64,000 nucleotides of DNA, taken from positions 34,707 to 98,706 of the forward strand of contig NZ_RJVA01000001.1 of the NCBI RefSeq assembly GCF_003751385.1, read 5' to 3'. A program made the position numbers and the translations under genes. Each line of letters starts with the position of its first letter. Position 1 is the stretch's first letter. The stretch comes from Desulfosoma caldarium. GTDB lineage: Bacteria; Desulfobacterota; Syntrophobacteria; Syntrophobacterales; DSM-9756. The notes below the pieces were generated by a model. That model was not told the DNA's origin. It ran no database searches and worked only from the letters and a program-made list of their open reading frames with translations. Positions 49,583-57,693 of this stretch are shown here, piece by piece.

Positions 49583-50089
49583 ATGACAGAAAACGCCAAA
49601 CACTGGACTCATTTGGATAGCGAAGGACAGGCCAAGATGGTGGATGTGAGCGATAAGGCTCCAACCTGGCGGGAAGCTCGTGCGCGAGGCCAGGTGCGCA
49701 TGGCCAAGGAAACCCTCGAGCGCATTCTGGAAGGCACGGTGGCCAAGGGCAACGTGTTCAACACGGCACGCTTGGCAGGCATCATGGCTGCTAAGAAAAC
49801 CTGGGATTTGATTCCCCTATGCCACCCTTTGCCTTTGGCGTCCGTGGAAGTCTTCTTGCAGCCCGAGCCCGAACTTCCCGGTGTGCGCATAGAAGCTCGA
49901 ACAAAAACCTTTGATCGAACGGGCGTGGAAATGGAAGCTATGGTGGCCGTCACTCATGCCGCCTTAACCATTTACGACATGTGCAAGGCGTTGGATCGCT
50001 CCATGGTCCTGGAAAACATACGGCTCACCCACAAATCAGGAGGTCGAAGCGGTACGTTTGAAGCCGAAGAAGCGCCGAATTTGTCCTGA
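49583..50089 (+). CDS. moaC: Cyclic pyranopterin monophosphate synthase MoaC
   Basis: The 168-residue enzyme works with MoaA in the first step of molybdopterin synthesis, turning the cyclic GTP intermediate into cyclic pyranopterin monophosphate. Signature segments are [40 protein letters not shown] and [20 protein letters not shown], the last near the conserved KALD. GAGGAGAG precedes the ATG. It stands alone; no other moa, mog or moe gene is in the window. The cofactor would serve enzymes such as the formate dehydrogenase. Confidence 0.96.
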   Translation: MTENAKHWTHLDSEGQAKMVDVSDKAPTWREARARGQVRMAKETLERILEGTVAKGNVFNTARLAGIMAAKKTWDLIPLCHPLPLASVEVFLQPEPELPGVRIEARTKTFDRTGVEMEAMVAVTHAALTIYDMCKALDRSMVLENIRLTHKSGGRSGTFEAEEAPNLS

Positions 50090-50213
50090 AAGGATAATAC
50101 CCAGGGTTGAAGTTCGCTTCTCGCGCGACCTGGTCTCATGATTTTAAGCTTTACAAGGCGGCATGCCTTGTGCTAGCCAACATCCCTTCATGACAGCGCG
50201 CGGAGGATTCGCC

Positions 50214-50576
50214 ATGGACCAAGAGACACTGGCTTACTTCAAAGAAATCCTCGAACAGCGACTGCGCGAGCTTATCGAGGAAGCGGAAAAGACGGTGACG
50301 GGCATGACCGATGAAGGAGAGACCTTTCCAGACCCCACCGACAGGGCCTCTCTGGAATCAGACCGCAACTTCATGCTGCGCATTCGCGATCGAGAACGCA
50401 AGCTCATCACGAAAATTCGCGAAGCCCTTCAGCGGATCGAAGATGGTTCCTTTGGCATCTGCGAGGCCTGCGGCGACGATATCGGCATCGAACGCCTCAA
50501 GGCTCGCCCCGTGACAACCTTGTGCATTGATTGCAAGCGTCGCCAAGAGGCTTTGGAAAAGATTCGAGAAGCCTAA
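50214..50576 (+). CDS. dksA: DksA/TraR-family zinc finger transcription factor
   Basis: The 120-residue protein binds the secondary channel of RNA polymerase and cooperates with ppGpp. It has an N-terminal coiled coil with DPTDRA (the DxxDxA tip motif) and a four-Cys zinc finger, CEAC and CIDC separated by 17 residues. GCGGAGGA lies before ATG 50214, favouring it over the longer frame from 50163. It converges with birA and overlaps it by 4 bases. Confidence 0.92.
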   Translation: MDQETLAYFKEILEQRLRELIEEAEKTVTGMTDEGETFPDPTDRASLESDRNFMLRIRDRERKLITKIREALQRIEDGSFGICEACGDDIGIERLKARPVTTLCIDCKRRQEALEKIREA

Positions 50577-51631
50577 GATGATGACGGTTCAGGCGCATCT
50601 TGCTGAACCTCCCGCAGGTGCAGGATGTCGCCAACCCACACGGTCTCGCGCCGCCCACCCTCCATGTCCAAGACCAGGGCACCACGGTCTGTCAAATCCC
50701 GTGCGACGCCTTCCAGAATCCTTTCCGAAACCTGCACACGAACCACTTTGCCTATGACGGCCGACACCGCAATGAGGTCCTCCCGAAGCGCTTGGAGGCC
50801 CTGAGCCATGTAGATTTCGTCCAGTTCTTCCCAGGTGTTGAGAAACCCCGCCAGGACATGGGGGCGGCTCCACGCCCACGGTTCCTCACCGCTCGGCTGG
50901 GCGCCGAGTCTTTCGCGCTCAAGAGCCAGAGACGTGGCGGGATAGAGGGTGTCGGACGGCAGATCCATGGAGCTATGAAGAACATTGACGCCCACACCCA
51001 CCACCACGAATTGTATACGGTCCGGGTCCGAGTGCATTTCCGTAAGAATGCCGGCCACTTTCTTTCCCGAGATCAAAATATCGTTAGGCCATTTGATGCG
51101 AGCGGGCAGGCCATAGAGATCCCTAAGAGAACGAGCCAAAGCCAGAGAGGCCGTAAGGGTTGTTTCGTGTCCATAGCGCGGCGGCAGTTCGGGCCGCAAA
51201 ATCACGGAAAGGTAGAGCCCCAATCCTCTAAGCGAAACCCAAGGCCGTCGAAGTCGACCTCGACCTGCCGTCTGCTCTTCAGCCACCACCACCGTTCCAT
51301 GCGGCGCGCCCGTTCGAGCCAAATCCATGGCGCGATCGTTCGTGGATTCGATGGTTTCGTGGTACTCGTAAGTGCGACCAAAACATCGCGTGCGCAACAA
51401 AGGGATCACTTCTTCCGGCCTCAAGGAATGGCTCCACGCCTTCAACCGATAGCCTCTCTTGCGCTGGCTTTCGATCTGGTAGCCTCGAGATTGAAGGGTG
51501 CGAATGTGTTTCCACACCGCCGTGCGCGAGATGCCCAAAGCAGCGGCCAATTCGTTGCCGGAAACGGTTTCATGGCAGCGCCGTTTGAGTTCCGCCAGTA
51601 TGGCAAGACATGTGCTCGAGCGGCCTGTCAT
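50573..51631 (-). CDS. birA: Biotin--[acetyl-CoA-carboxylase] ligase and biotin operon repressor
   Basis: The 352-residue protein attaches biotin to carrier proteins. An N-terminal winged helix (residues 5-65, SGNELAAALGISRTAVWKHI) suggests it also represses biotin genes. The ligase core shows ESTNDRAMDLARTGAPHGTV, TAGRGRLRRPWVS (the nucleotide loop GRGRxxR) and RIKWPNDILISGKKVAGIL. A C-terminal SH3-like domain ends the protein. The ATG overlaps the cobS stop (ATGA), making it last in the parA-parB-cobU-cobS-birA run. Confidence 0.94.
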   Translation of the reverse strand: MTGRSSTCLAILAELKRRCHETVSGNELAAALGISRTAVWKHIRTLQSRGYQIESQRKRGYRLKAWSHSLRPEEVIPLLRTRCFGRTYEYHETIESTNDRAMDLARTGAPHGTVVVAEEQTAGRGRLRRPWVSLRGLGLYLSVILRPELPPRYGHETTLTASLALARSLRDLYGLPARIKWPNDILISGKKVAGILTEMHSDPDRIQFVVVGVGVNVLHSSMDLPSDTLYPATSLALERERLGAQPSGEEPWAWSRPHVLAGFLNTWEELDEIYMAQGLQALREDLIAVSAVIGKVVRVQVSERILEGVARDLTDRGALVLDMEGGRRETVWVGDILHLREVQQDAPEPSSS

Positions 51632-52389
51632 GAGCCCACTCCTTGGGTGATCACCAGAGCCGCATGGTAAAGAAGGATTTCGGTCACTTCGTTCACCGCG
51701 CCCAACATATCCCCCGTCATGCCTCCAAGCCATCGCTTCGCCGCATATCGAAGCGCTGTCGCCGAAACCATGGCGACCGCCAGCATGAGCCAGGCCCAGT
51801 GCTGAAACAGGGCCAGCGCCAAAAGAACAGCCCAGACCGAGGCCCAGAACAGTTCATGACGCCCCAACCGATCCACAAAGGCTTTGCCCAAGCCACCTTC
51901 GGGGCGGGCATACGCCACTTTGTGCATGGACAGTACCATGGCATAGCGGCTCAGGGCTGGCACTACAAGAAGCGCTGACCAACGCTGCGCGGATAGCAAG
52001 CCGGAGACGGCAGACACCTTGAGGCCCAGGCCCAGAATCAAGGCGATCACACCAAAGGATCCCACGCGACTGTCTTTCATGATGGCCAGCCGTCGCTGGG
52101 GTTCATAAGCGCCCCCCATGCCATCGGCCACATCCGCCAGACCATCCAAGTGCAAGCCGCGGGTAATCCATACTCCAAGCCCAACCACCCACCAGGCGGT
52201 CAATTCGGGTGAAAAACAAATCGCAAGGCTCCAGCCCGCTGCAGCCTGCAGAATGCCGACCATGAGCCCCACGACGGGAAACGCCGTGAGGGACTTCGCC
52301 ACTTTATCGTCGCCACAGAGCACGGCACCTTGCCCCGGAAGGCGAAGCCGCGTGAGAAATCCCAACGCGAAAACGAAGGACCTCCACAT
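51628..52389 (-). CDS. cobS: Adenosylcobinamide-GDP ribazoletransferase
   Basis: The 253-residue integral membrane enzyme makes adenosylcobalamin phosphate from adenosylcobinamide-GDP and alpha-ribazole. ITRGLHLDGLADVADGMGG is the conserved metal and substrate site, and GSFGVIALILGLGLKVSAV the following helix; six or so hydrophobic helices are evident. It follows cobU by 12 bases. Together they complete the nucleotide loop of B12, supporting B12-dependent enzymes such as the radical SAM and corrinoid proteins. Confidence 0.93.
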   Translation of the reverse strand: MWRSFVFALGFLTRLRLPGQGAVLCGDDKVAKSLTAFPVVGLMVGILQAAAGWSLAICFSPELTAWWVVGLGVWITRGLHLDGLADVADGMGGAYEPQRRLAIMKDSRVGSFGVIALILGLGLKVSAVSGLLSAQRWSALLVVPALSRYAMVLSMHKVAYARPEGGLGKAFVDRLGRHELFWASVWAVLLALALFQHWAWLMLAVAMVSATALRYAAKRWLGGMTGDMLGAVNEVTEILLYHAALVITQGVGS

Positions 52390-52401
52390 GGCGCTGAATC
52401 C

Positions 52402-52932
52402 TTATCGCGGCTTCAAAGGCACCGGAATACCGGCAATGACGTAGGTGACTGCTCGACAGGCTTGGGCAATTCTCTGATTGGCCCAACCGGCCAAATCCCG
52501 GTAGAATCGCGCCAAGGCGTTGTCCGGCACAATACCGCACCCCACCTCATTGGAGACCAGAAGTAGCGGGGATCGTGCCGAGTGCAGCACGTCGCATACA
52601 GAGGCTACCTGGGCTCTGATGGCTCCCTCTTCCAAGGACAAGACAAGATTAGAATACCACAGGGTAAGACAGTCCACCAGAATCGGGGCAGGTTCCGAAT
52701 CCAATTGCCGCAAAAGGTCCGCTAAATGAATGGGGCACTCGATGGTTCGCCATGTGGCTCCGCGCCGCTTTTGGTGCTCCCGCACACGCCGGGCCATTTC
52801 GTCGTCAAGGATCTGTGCCGTAGCTACATAGCGGTGGGGCGGGGGCATAGACATCACAAGGGCTTCGGCATAGGTGCTCTTGCCGCTTCTCGCCCCTCCC
52901 AGAATCAGGTGCGGCGTCTCAAGCCGGCTCAT
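52402..52932 (-). CDS. cobU: Adenosylcobinamide kinase/guanylyltransferase
   Basis: The 176-residue bifunctional enzyme phosphorylates adenosylcobinamide and then adds GMP. The P-loop is LILGGARSGKSTYAEAL, and RRGATWRTIECP, VDCLTLWYSNL and LLVSNEVGCGIVPDNALAR are the further family motifs. The start overlaps the parB stop (ATGA). Grouping cobalamin genes with parAB is unusual. Confidence 0.94.
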   Translation of the reverse strand: MSRLETPHLILGGARSGKSTYAEALVMSMPPPHRYVATAQILDDEMARRVREHQKRRGATWRTIECPIHLADLLRQLDSEPAPILVDCLTLWYSNLVLSLEEGAIRAQVASVCDVLHSARSPLLLVSNEVGCGIVPDNALARFYRDLAGWANQRIAQACRAVTYVIAGIPVPLKPR

Positions 52933-53816
52933 GAACCTGCATCGTCCGCATCACCTGCGTCCTGCACACCCAAGTGACGCAGCAGCGTTTGAAGTTGTTG
53001 AGCATCGCGGTAGGCAATGGTCACTGTTCCGGATTCTCCTTGCCTTCGCACCGTGACGGGTAGATTCAAATGCTGGCGCAGGCGCTTTTCCATCTCCTGC
53101 CAGCGTGATCGAGGGGGAGCGCCCTCGCTGCGCTTTTTCCCCTGAAGAAAAAAGTTGATCCGCTTTTCGGTCTGGCGCACGGAAAGCTGGCCGCGCAAAA
53201 TGGCATCGCGCATGGTTAGACGAGATTCATCGTCGGGCAAGGCCAAAAGGGCTCGAGCATGGCCCATGGTCAAGCGTCCGTCCAAAAGATCCTCTTGGAT
53301 GACCAACGGCAGTTGAGTCAAGCGCATGATGTTGGCGACGGTGGATCGGTCCTTACCCACGCGTTGAGCGATATGGGCCTGAGTGAGCCCGAATTCGTCG
53401 TGTAGGCGCCGATAGGCGGCCGCCTGTTCGATGCAGTTGAGATCCTGGCGCTGCAGGTTTTCCACCAGAGCCAATTCCAAAGCTTCCCGTGGCGTGGCCT
53501 CCCGCACCACCACCGGCACTTCGCGCAACCCCGCCGCTCGAGCCGCCTGCCAACGCCTTTCTCCCGCAACGATGGTGTAGGTTTCCTGTTCCGGGCCACG
53601 AGAAACCAGAATGGGCTGAAGAATACCGTTTTCTCGAACGGAATCGACCAGCTCTCGAAAGGCTTCGTCTTCCACCTTTTGTCGCGGCTGATAGGGATTC
53701 GGCCTCAGTCGCTCCACAGGGCAGTAAAACACCTGCACCTCTTCCCTTTTGAGCCAGTCGGTGGACGGAAGCAGGTCTTGAAGTCCTCGACCCAATCCTT
53801 TTCTCTTTTCAGCCAC
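52929..53816 (-). CDS. parB: Chromosome partitioning protein ParB
   Basis: The 295-residue CTPase binds parS sites near the origin and spreads on DNA. It has an N-terminal ParA-contact peptide (AEKRKGLGRGLQDLL), the ParB CTP domain (NPYQPRQKV, TIVAGERRWQAARAAGL), and a helix-turn-helix (LTQAHIAQRVGKDRSTVANI). A C-terminal dimerisation domain follows. The start is a GTG at 53816 or 53819, chosen by homology; the longer frame to 53888 lies inside parA and has no similarity. It overlaps parA by 8 bases. Confidence 0.94.
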   Translation of the reverse strand: MAEKRKGLGRGLQDLLPSTDWLKREEVQVFYCPVERLRPNPYQPRQKVEDEAFRELVDSVRENGILQPILVSRGPEQETYTIVAGERRWQAARAAGLREVPVVVREATPREALELALVENLQRQDLNCIEQAAAYRRLHDEFGLTQAHIAQRVGKDRSTVANIMRLTQLPLVIQEDLLDGRLTMGHARALLALPDDESRLTMRDAILRGQLSVRQTEKRINFFLQGKKRSEGAPPRSRWQEMEKRLRQHLNLPVTVRRQGESGTVTIAYRDAQQLQTLLRHLGVQDAGDADDAGS

Positions 53817-54579
53817 CACAGCGCTCCGTTTCCAGCAACTCATCGGCCAAGGCCATGTAGGCTCGAGCTCCCGCGGAATTTCTGTCATACACGGTAATGG
53901 GCAGCCCGTGACTGGGACACTCGCTCAAGCGCACATTTCGCGGAATCATGGTCTTGAACACTCGCCCGCCCAAGTGTTGGCGCACCTCCATGGCCACCTG
54001 GTGGCACAGGTTGTTGCGCCGATCAAACATGGTTAGCACGATGCCTCGAATGCGCAAATGAGGGTTCCATCGCATCTTGATCTTGCGTATGGTTTCCAGC
54101 AAGAGGGTCAGCCCTTCCATGGCAAAATATTCGCACTGCAGGGGAATCAGGACGCTTTGCGCGGCACACAAGCTGTTGACCGTCAGAAGCCCCAAGGAGG
54201 GGGGGCAGTCCAGAATGATGGCATCGAAATCCTGCCAAAGGCCATCCATCTTGTGCGCCAGGACCGTCTCAGCTCCGCTTTGCGCAGCCAATTCCCACTC
54301 GGCGGCCGCCAGCGTGGGATTTGAGGGAAGAAGCCACAAAGGAAGGCTGTCCACGGGTCGATGTAAGGGAGGCGGCACATCGTGGCAAAGAAAACCGTAT
54401 AAAGTGGCCTCGGCGTCGACAACGCGAACGCCAAGGCCGCTGGAAGCGTTGCCTTGGGCATCACAGTCGACGAGAAGCACCCGCTCACCCTTGGCTGCCA
54501 AAGCGGCCCCTAGATTGATGGCCGTGGTGGTCTTGCCCACGCCCCCTTTCTGGTTGGCAATGGCCATGACGCACGTCAT
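53809..54579 (-). CDS. parA: Chromosome partitioning ATPase ParA/Soj
   Basis: The 256-residue ATPase has a deviant Walker A (NQKGGVGKTTTAINLGAAL), Walker A' (VLLVDCDAQGNASSG) and the DCPPSLGLLTVNSL switch. It moves ParB-parS complexes and affects replication initiation. Its ATG overlaps the stop of the small upstream gene, so it may be translationally coupled to it. Confidence 0.96.
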   Translation of the reverse strand: MTCVMAIANQKGGVGKTTTAINLGAALAAKGERVLLVDCDAQGNASSGLGVRVVDAEATLYGFLCHDVPPPLHRPVDSLPLWLLPSNPTLAAAEWELAAQSGAETVLAHKMDGLWQDFDAIILDCPPSLGLLTVNSLCAAQSVLIPLQCEYFAMEGLTLLLETIRKIKMRWNPHLRIRGIVLTMFDRRNNLCHQVAMEVRQHLGGRVFKTMIPRNVRLSECPSHGLPITVYDRNSAGARAYMALADELLETERCGG

Positions 54580-54839
54580 GGAGCCGATTCCTCCTGCGGC
54601 CCAACCACAAGGCTCCAGCTGTCAAAAAGTTCGTGGTAGCGCACCAAGAACTGTTCCCCCGTGTCCACCCGCACGCGATAATAGCGCATGGGCACTCGAT
54701 GCGAGGCAACAAAGCCTTCATACCAGCGATCTTCGACGGCAACCACTCGATAATACCGCCCTCGCCATAGGAACTCTGCAGGCTCTTGGGCCCCGGCATA
54801 ATGATCACGCGTGGTCACCGCAATGCGCTCCAACTGCAT
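54576..54839 (-). CDS. Small conserved hypothetical protein upstream of parA
   Basis: The 87-residue protein has no motif I can name with certainty; segments EFLWRGRYYRVVAVEDRWY and YYRVRVDTGEQFLVRYHELF recall DUF6504-type proteins, a small beta-rich family. It has no signal peptide or membrane segment. Its stop overlaps the parA ATG, so it is the first gene of the parAB-cobUS-birA run. It is short but in frame, with even coding character. Confidence 0.65.
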   Translation of the reverse strand: MQLERIAVTTRDHYAGAQEPAEFLWRGRYYRVVAVEDRWYEGFVASHRVPMRYYRVRVDTGEQFLVRYHELFDSWSLVVGPQEESAP

Positions 54840-54936
54840 GCTTTTCTCTCACCCTCTAGAATAAAGGATGCTTAATATACCAGTTAGACTTGTGATACAA
54901 TGCCTTTTCTAAACTCGTCGGCACGGAGGTAGGACC

Positions 54937-55458
54937 ATGGCACGCAAAGCCCTTTTGGTTATCGACATGCTGAACGATTTCCTGGATCCTCGAGGCGCCC
55001 TGTACTGTGGCGAGACGGCCAGAGCCATTATTCCCACCGTGGGACAACTCATGGAGGACTTTGCCAAAAACGGAGACATGGTCGTCATGGTTCAAGATGC
55101 CCATGCCCAGGACGATCCCGAGTTCAAAATGTTTGCACCCCATGCCGTGCGCGGCACCTGGGGCGGGGCTGTGATTCCCGAGTTGCCCCAGATTAGTGGG
55201 GCCATCAAGATCGAAAAGACACGTTACAGCGCCTTTTTCGGCACGGATCTGGACCGTATCCTCAAGGAATATGCTCCCGAGGAAGTGTGGGTGGTGGGCG
55301 TGTGCACATCCATCTGCGTCATGGACACCGTAGGGGATCTGCGCAATCGAGATTATGCGGTGGTGGTGCCGTCCCAGGCCGTCGCCGACTTCGACCCTGA
55401 ATTTCATGCTTTTGCGCTGAAACGCATGGAGCGCGTCTACGGTGCCGTCGTTCGCTGA
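54937..55458 (+). CDS. pncA: Nicotinamidase/isochorismatase-family cysteine hydrolase
   Basis: The 173-residue hydrolase shows the catalytic triad of nicotinamidase: Asp10 (LLVIDMLNDF), Lys94 (IEKTRYSAF) and Cys127 (VCTSICVMDT). Metal-binding residues typical of nicotinamidase are less obvious, so another amide could be used. It most likely turns nicotinamide into nicotinate, as pncB follows 33 bases downstream to use nicotinate. AGGTAGGA precedes the ATG. It diverges from the parA operon. Confidence 0.85.
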   Translation: MARKALLVIDMLNDFLDPRGALYCGETARAIIPTVGQLMEDFAKNGDMVVMVQDAHAQDDPEFKMFAPHAVRGTWGGAVIPELPQISGAIKIEKTRYSAFFGTDLDRILKEYAPEEVWVVGVCTSICVMDTVGDLRNRDYAVVVPSQAVADFDPEFHAFALKRMERVYGAVVR

Positions 55459-55491
55459 ACACGAACCCATTCTTGCCAGGAGGCCTCGTCC

Positions 55492-56859
55492 ATGGCGCTG
55501 TGGCACGGTTATCGACCAGAACTGCTCACCGATTTTTACCAATTCACCATGGCGGCAAGCTATTGGAAAGAAGGCATGCGGGGACGAGCCGCCTTTAGCC
55601 TCTTTATTCGAGACCTACCGCCTCATCGAGCCTATTTCGTCAGCGCGGGATTGCAGAGTCTTCTCGCTTTCCTGGACGATTTTCATTTCGACGCGAGCTC
55701 CATTCAGTATCTGCGCTCATTAGGACGGTTTCCCGAAGGGTTTCTAAAATACCTGGAAAGTGTACGTTTCACGGGAACCGTGCGGGCCATTCCCGAAGGG
55801 CGCATCTTTTTTCCCAACGAACCCATTCTCGAAGTCACGGCACCCATTGTGGAAGGACAGCTGCTCGAAACGCTCATCATCAACACTCTTCATCTGGAAA
55901 TCCTTGTGGCCACCAAAGCCTCTCGGTGCGTGCACGCCGCCCGTGGCCGCCCTCTCATCGACTTCTCTCCGAGACGCACGCACGGCGTCGACGCCGCCTT
56001 AAAGACGGCGCGATCCAGCTTCCTCACAGGATTCATCGGCACCAGCAATGTCCTTGCGGGGCAGATGTACGGCATTCCCGTGTTCGGCACCATGGCCCAC
56101 TCTTACATCACCAGTTTTCTTCGTGAAATGGATGCATTTCGAGCCTATGCCGCGGCATTTCCGGACAACACCGTCTTGCTGCTGGACACTTACGACACCT
56201 TGAGCGCCGCGGAGAAGGCCGTGGTCATAGCACGAGAGCTTCAGGCGCAGGGTAAGAAACTGAGAGGTGTGCGGCTGGACAGTGGCGACCTGACACGATT
56301 GAGCTCTCAGGTGCGTGAACTCTTTTGCCGACACGGCTTTTCGGACCTGGCCATCATGGCCAGCGGTAATCTGGATGAATATCGCGTGGAAGAGTTGCTC
56401 CAGTCGGGCGCCCACATCGATCTTTTCGGCATCGGCACGCGGCTGGGGGTTTCCGCCGACGCACCCTATCTGGACATGGCCTACAAGCTGGTGGAATATG
56501 ACGGCCGGCCGGTACTAAAGCTAAGCCCAGGAAAGAAGACGTGGGTCGGTGAAAAGCAGGTTTTTCGATCCTACGATCCCTCAGGGCTCATGGAATACGA
56601 CATCCTTGGGCTCAAGCAAGAAAAACACCCGGGAGCTGAACCGCTTCTTGAGCCCGTGGTGGTGCAGGGACGGCGCACGGCTGCCGAAGAATCCCTTGCC
56701 GAAATCCGCGCCCGCTTTCGAGCCGATTGGGAACGGCTGCCCGAGGAGTACAAAAAGCTCAGGCCGGAAAAAATTTATCCGGTGCGCCCCAGCGATCCAC
56801 TTCTAGCCCTGCAGGATCGCGTCCGGCACAGTCGCGTGGCGGAAGAGATTGGATCATGA
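55492..56859 (+). CDS. pncB: Nicotinate phosphoribosyltransferase
   Basis: The 455-residue enzyme makes nicotinate mononucleotide from nicotinate and PRPP, the committed step of NAD salvage. Conserved parts include LTDFYQFTMAASYWKEGM at the N-terminus, IDFSPRRTHGVDAALK with the phosphorylated histidine, and VRLDSGDLTRLSSQVREL with IMASGNLDEYRV for PRPP. CAGGAGG precedes the ATG. It follows pncA, and its 3' end overlaps rsmG by 6 bases. Confidence 0.95.
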   Translation: MALWHGYRPELLTDFYQFTMAASYWKEGMRGRAAFSLFIRDLPPHRAYFVSAGLQSLLAFLDDFHFDASSIQYLRSLGRFPEGFLKYLESVRFTGTVRAIPEGRIFFPNEPILEVTAPIVEGQLLETLIINTLHLEILVATKASRCVHAARGRPLIDFSPRRTHGVDAALKTARSSFLTGFIGTSNVLAGQMYGIPVFGTMAHSYITSFLREMDAFRAYAAAFPDNTVLLLDTYDTLSAAEKAVVIARELQAQGKKLRGVRLDSGDLTRLSSQVRELFCRHGFSDLAIMASGNLDEYRVEELLQSGAHIDLFGIGTRLGVSADAPYLDMAYKLVEYDGRPVLKLSPGKKTWVGEKQVFRSYDPSGLMEYDILGLKQEKHPGAEPLLEPVVVQGRRTAAEESLAEIRARFRADWERLPEEYKKLRPEKIYPVRPSDPLLALQDRVRHSRVAEEIGS

Positions 56860-57672
56860 CCGTCGACGCCTCCAGCAAAGTAGCCGCCTAGGTTCGTCCA
56901 AGCCCGGAAGCGTGTACTCGCGGTCCTCGAGGCGCTTCAGAACCCCCTCGAGTTCCGCCCCATCCGTGCTCTCGGCTTTCAGTGCGGCCATAGCCTCGTT
57001 GGTCACTGACCGAGCTCGCCGCGCACCACGGAAAAAGGATGTGGGGCAGAACCTCAATTCCAGATGTTGCGGCACCGTGACCGGAGGTACAAACCCGCAC
57101 CAGTAGGCTACCACGCCGTCTGGCTTCAGCAGCGCCCCCAGCCGGCGGAGCAAGGCTTCATTTACCCGCACGGCCCGAACGGTGATGAGGTCAAAAAAGC
57201 TTGGCACTTCAAGCGCTTTCCATGCACCACCGGCGTGAATGCCGCCGTGGAAGACCGGCTTTTGAAACACCTCTTCCAGTCGCCCCTCCAGGACCCTCAC
57301 GTTTTTCAAGTGTATGTCGGCGGCGCAAAACTTGAGAAAACTCACTTTCTTGCGGTCAGCATCCAACAGGACCACATGAAGATCCGGGCACGTCACCGCC
57401 AGAGGTATGCCAGGAAAGCCTGCGCCACTCCCCACATCCAGGGCCACGCCCCGCTGAGGCAGCCAGGGCCGGGGTATGAGGCTGTCCAGCACGTGCTGCA
57501 CCACGGCATCCACGCCCGTGATGCGGGTCAAATTGATCCGCCGGTTCCAGAGCTCCACCAGTTCCAGGTGGCGGCAACACATGGCCACCTGGTCCGCCGA
57601 CAACTTCAGACCGCAGGAAGCGGCAAGGCCGGCCAACAGCTCACGACACGGGCCATGGTGTGCTTGCATCAT
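56854..57672 (-). CDS. rsmG: 16S rRNA (guanine-527-N7)-methyltransferase RsmG
   Basis: The 272-residue SAM enzyme methylates G527 of 16S rRNA. It has the SAM-binding VALDVGSGAGFPGIPLAVTC, DADRKKVSFLKF and FDLITVRAVRV, with NRRINLTRITG in the N-terminal helical part. It is longer than usual (about 210 residues) owing to an insert in the middle and a Cys/Arg-rich tail. It is the last gene of the rpmH-rnpA-yidD-yidC-jag-mnmE-rsmG run, 21 bases after mnmE. Confidence 0.9.
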   Translation of the reverse strand: MMQAHHGPCRELLAGLAASCGLKLSADQVAMCCRHLELVELWNRRINLTRITGVDAVVQHVLDSLIPRPWLPQRGVALDVGSGAGFPGIPLAVTCPDLHVVLLDADRKKVSFLKFCAADIHLKNVRVLEGRLEEVFQKPVFHGGIHAGGAWKALEVPSFFDLITVRAVRVNEALLRRLGALLKPDGVVAYWCGFVPPVTVPQHLELRFCPTSFFRGARRARSVTNEAMAALKAESTDGAELEGVLKRLEDREYTLPGLDEPRRLLCWRRRRS

Positions 57673-57693
57673 GGTCGTTAGGTCTCGAAGGGC

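Noticed and set aside
49205..49612. Open frames in the region before moaC
   Set aside because: They overlap the moaC start or the terminator, show no known motif and have no ribosome sites.
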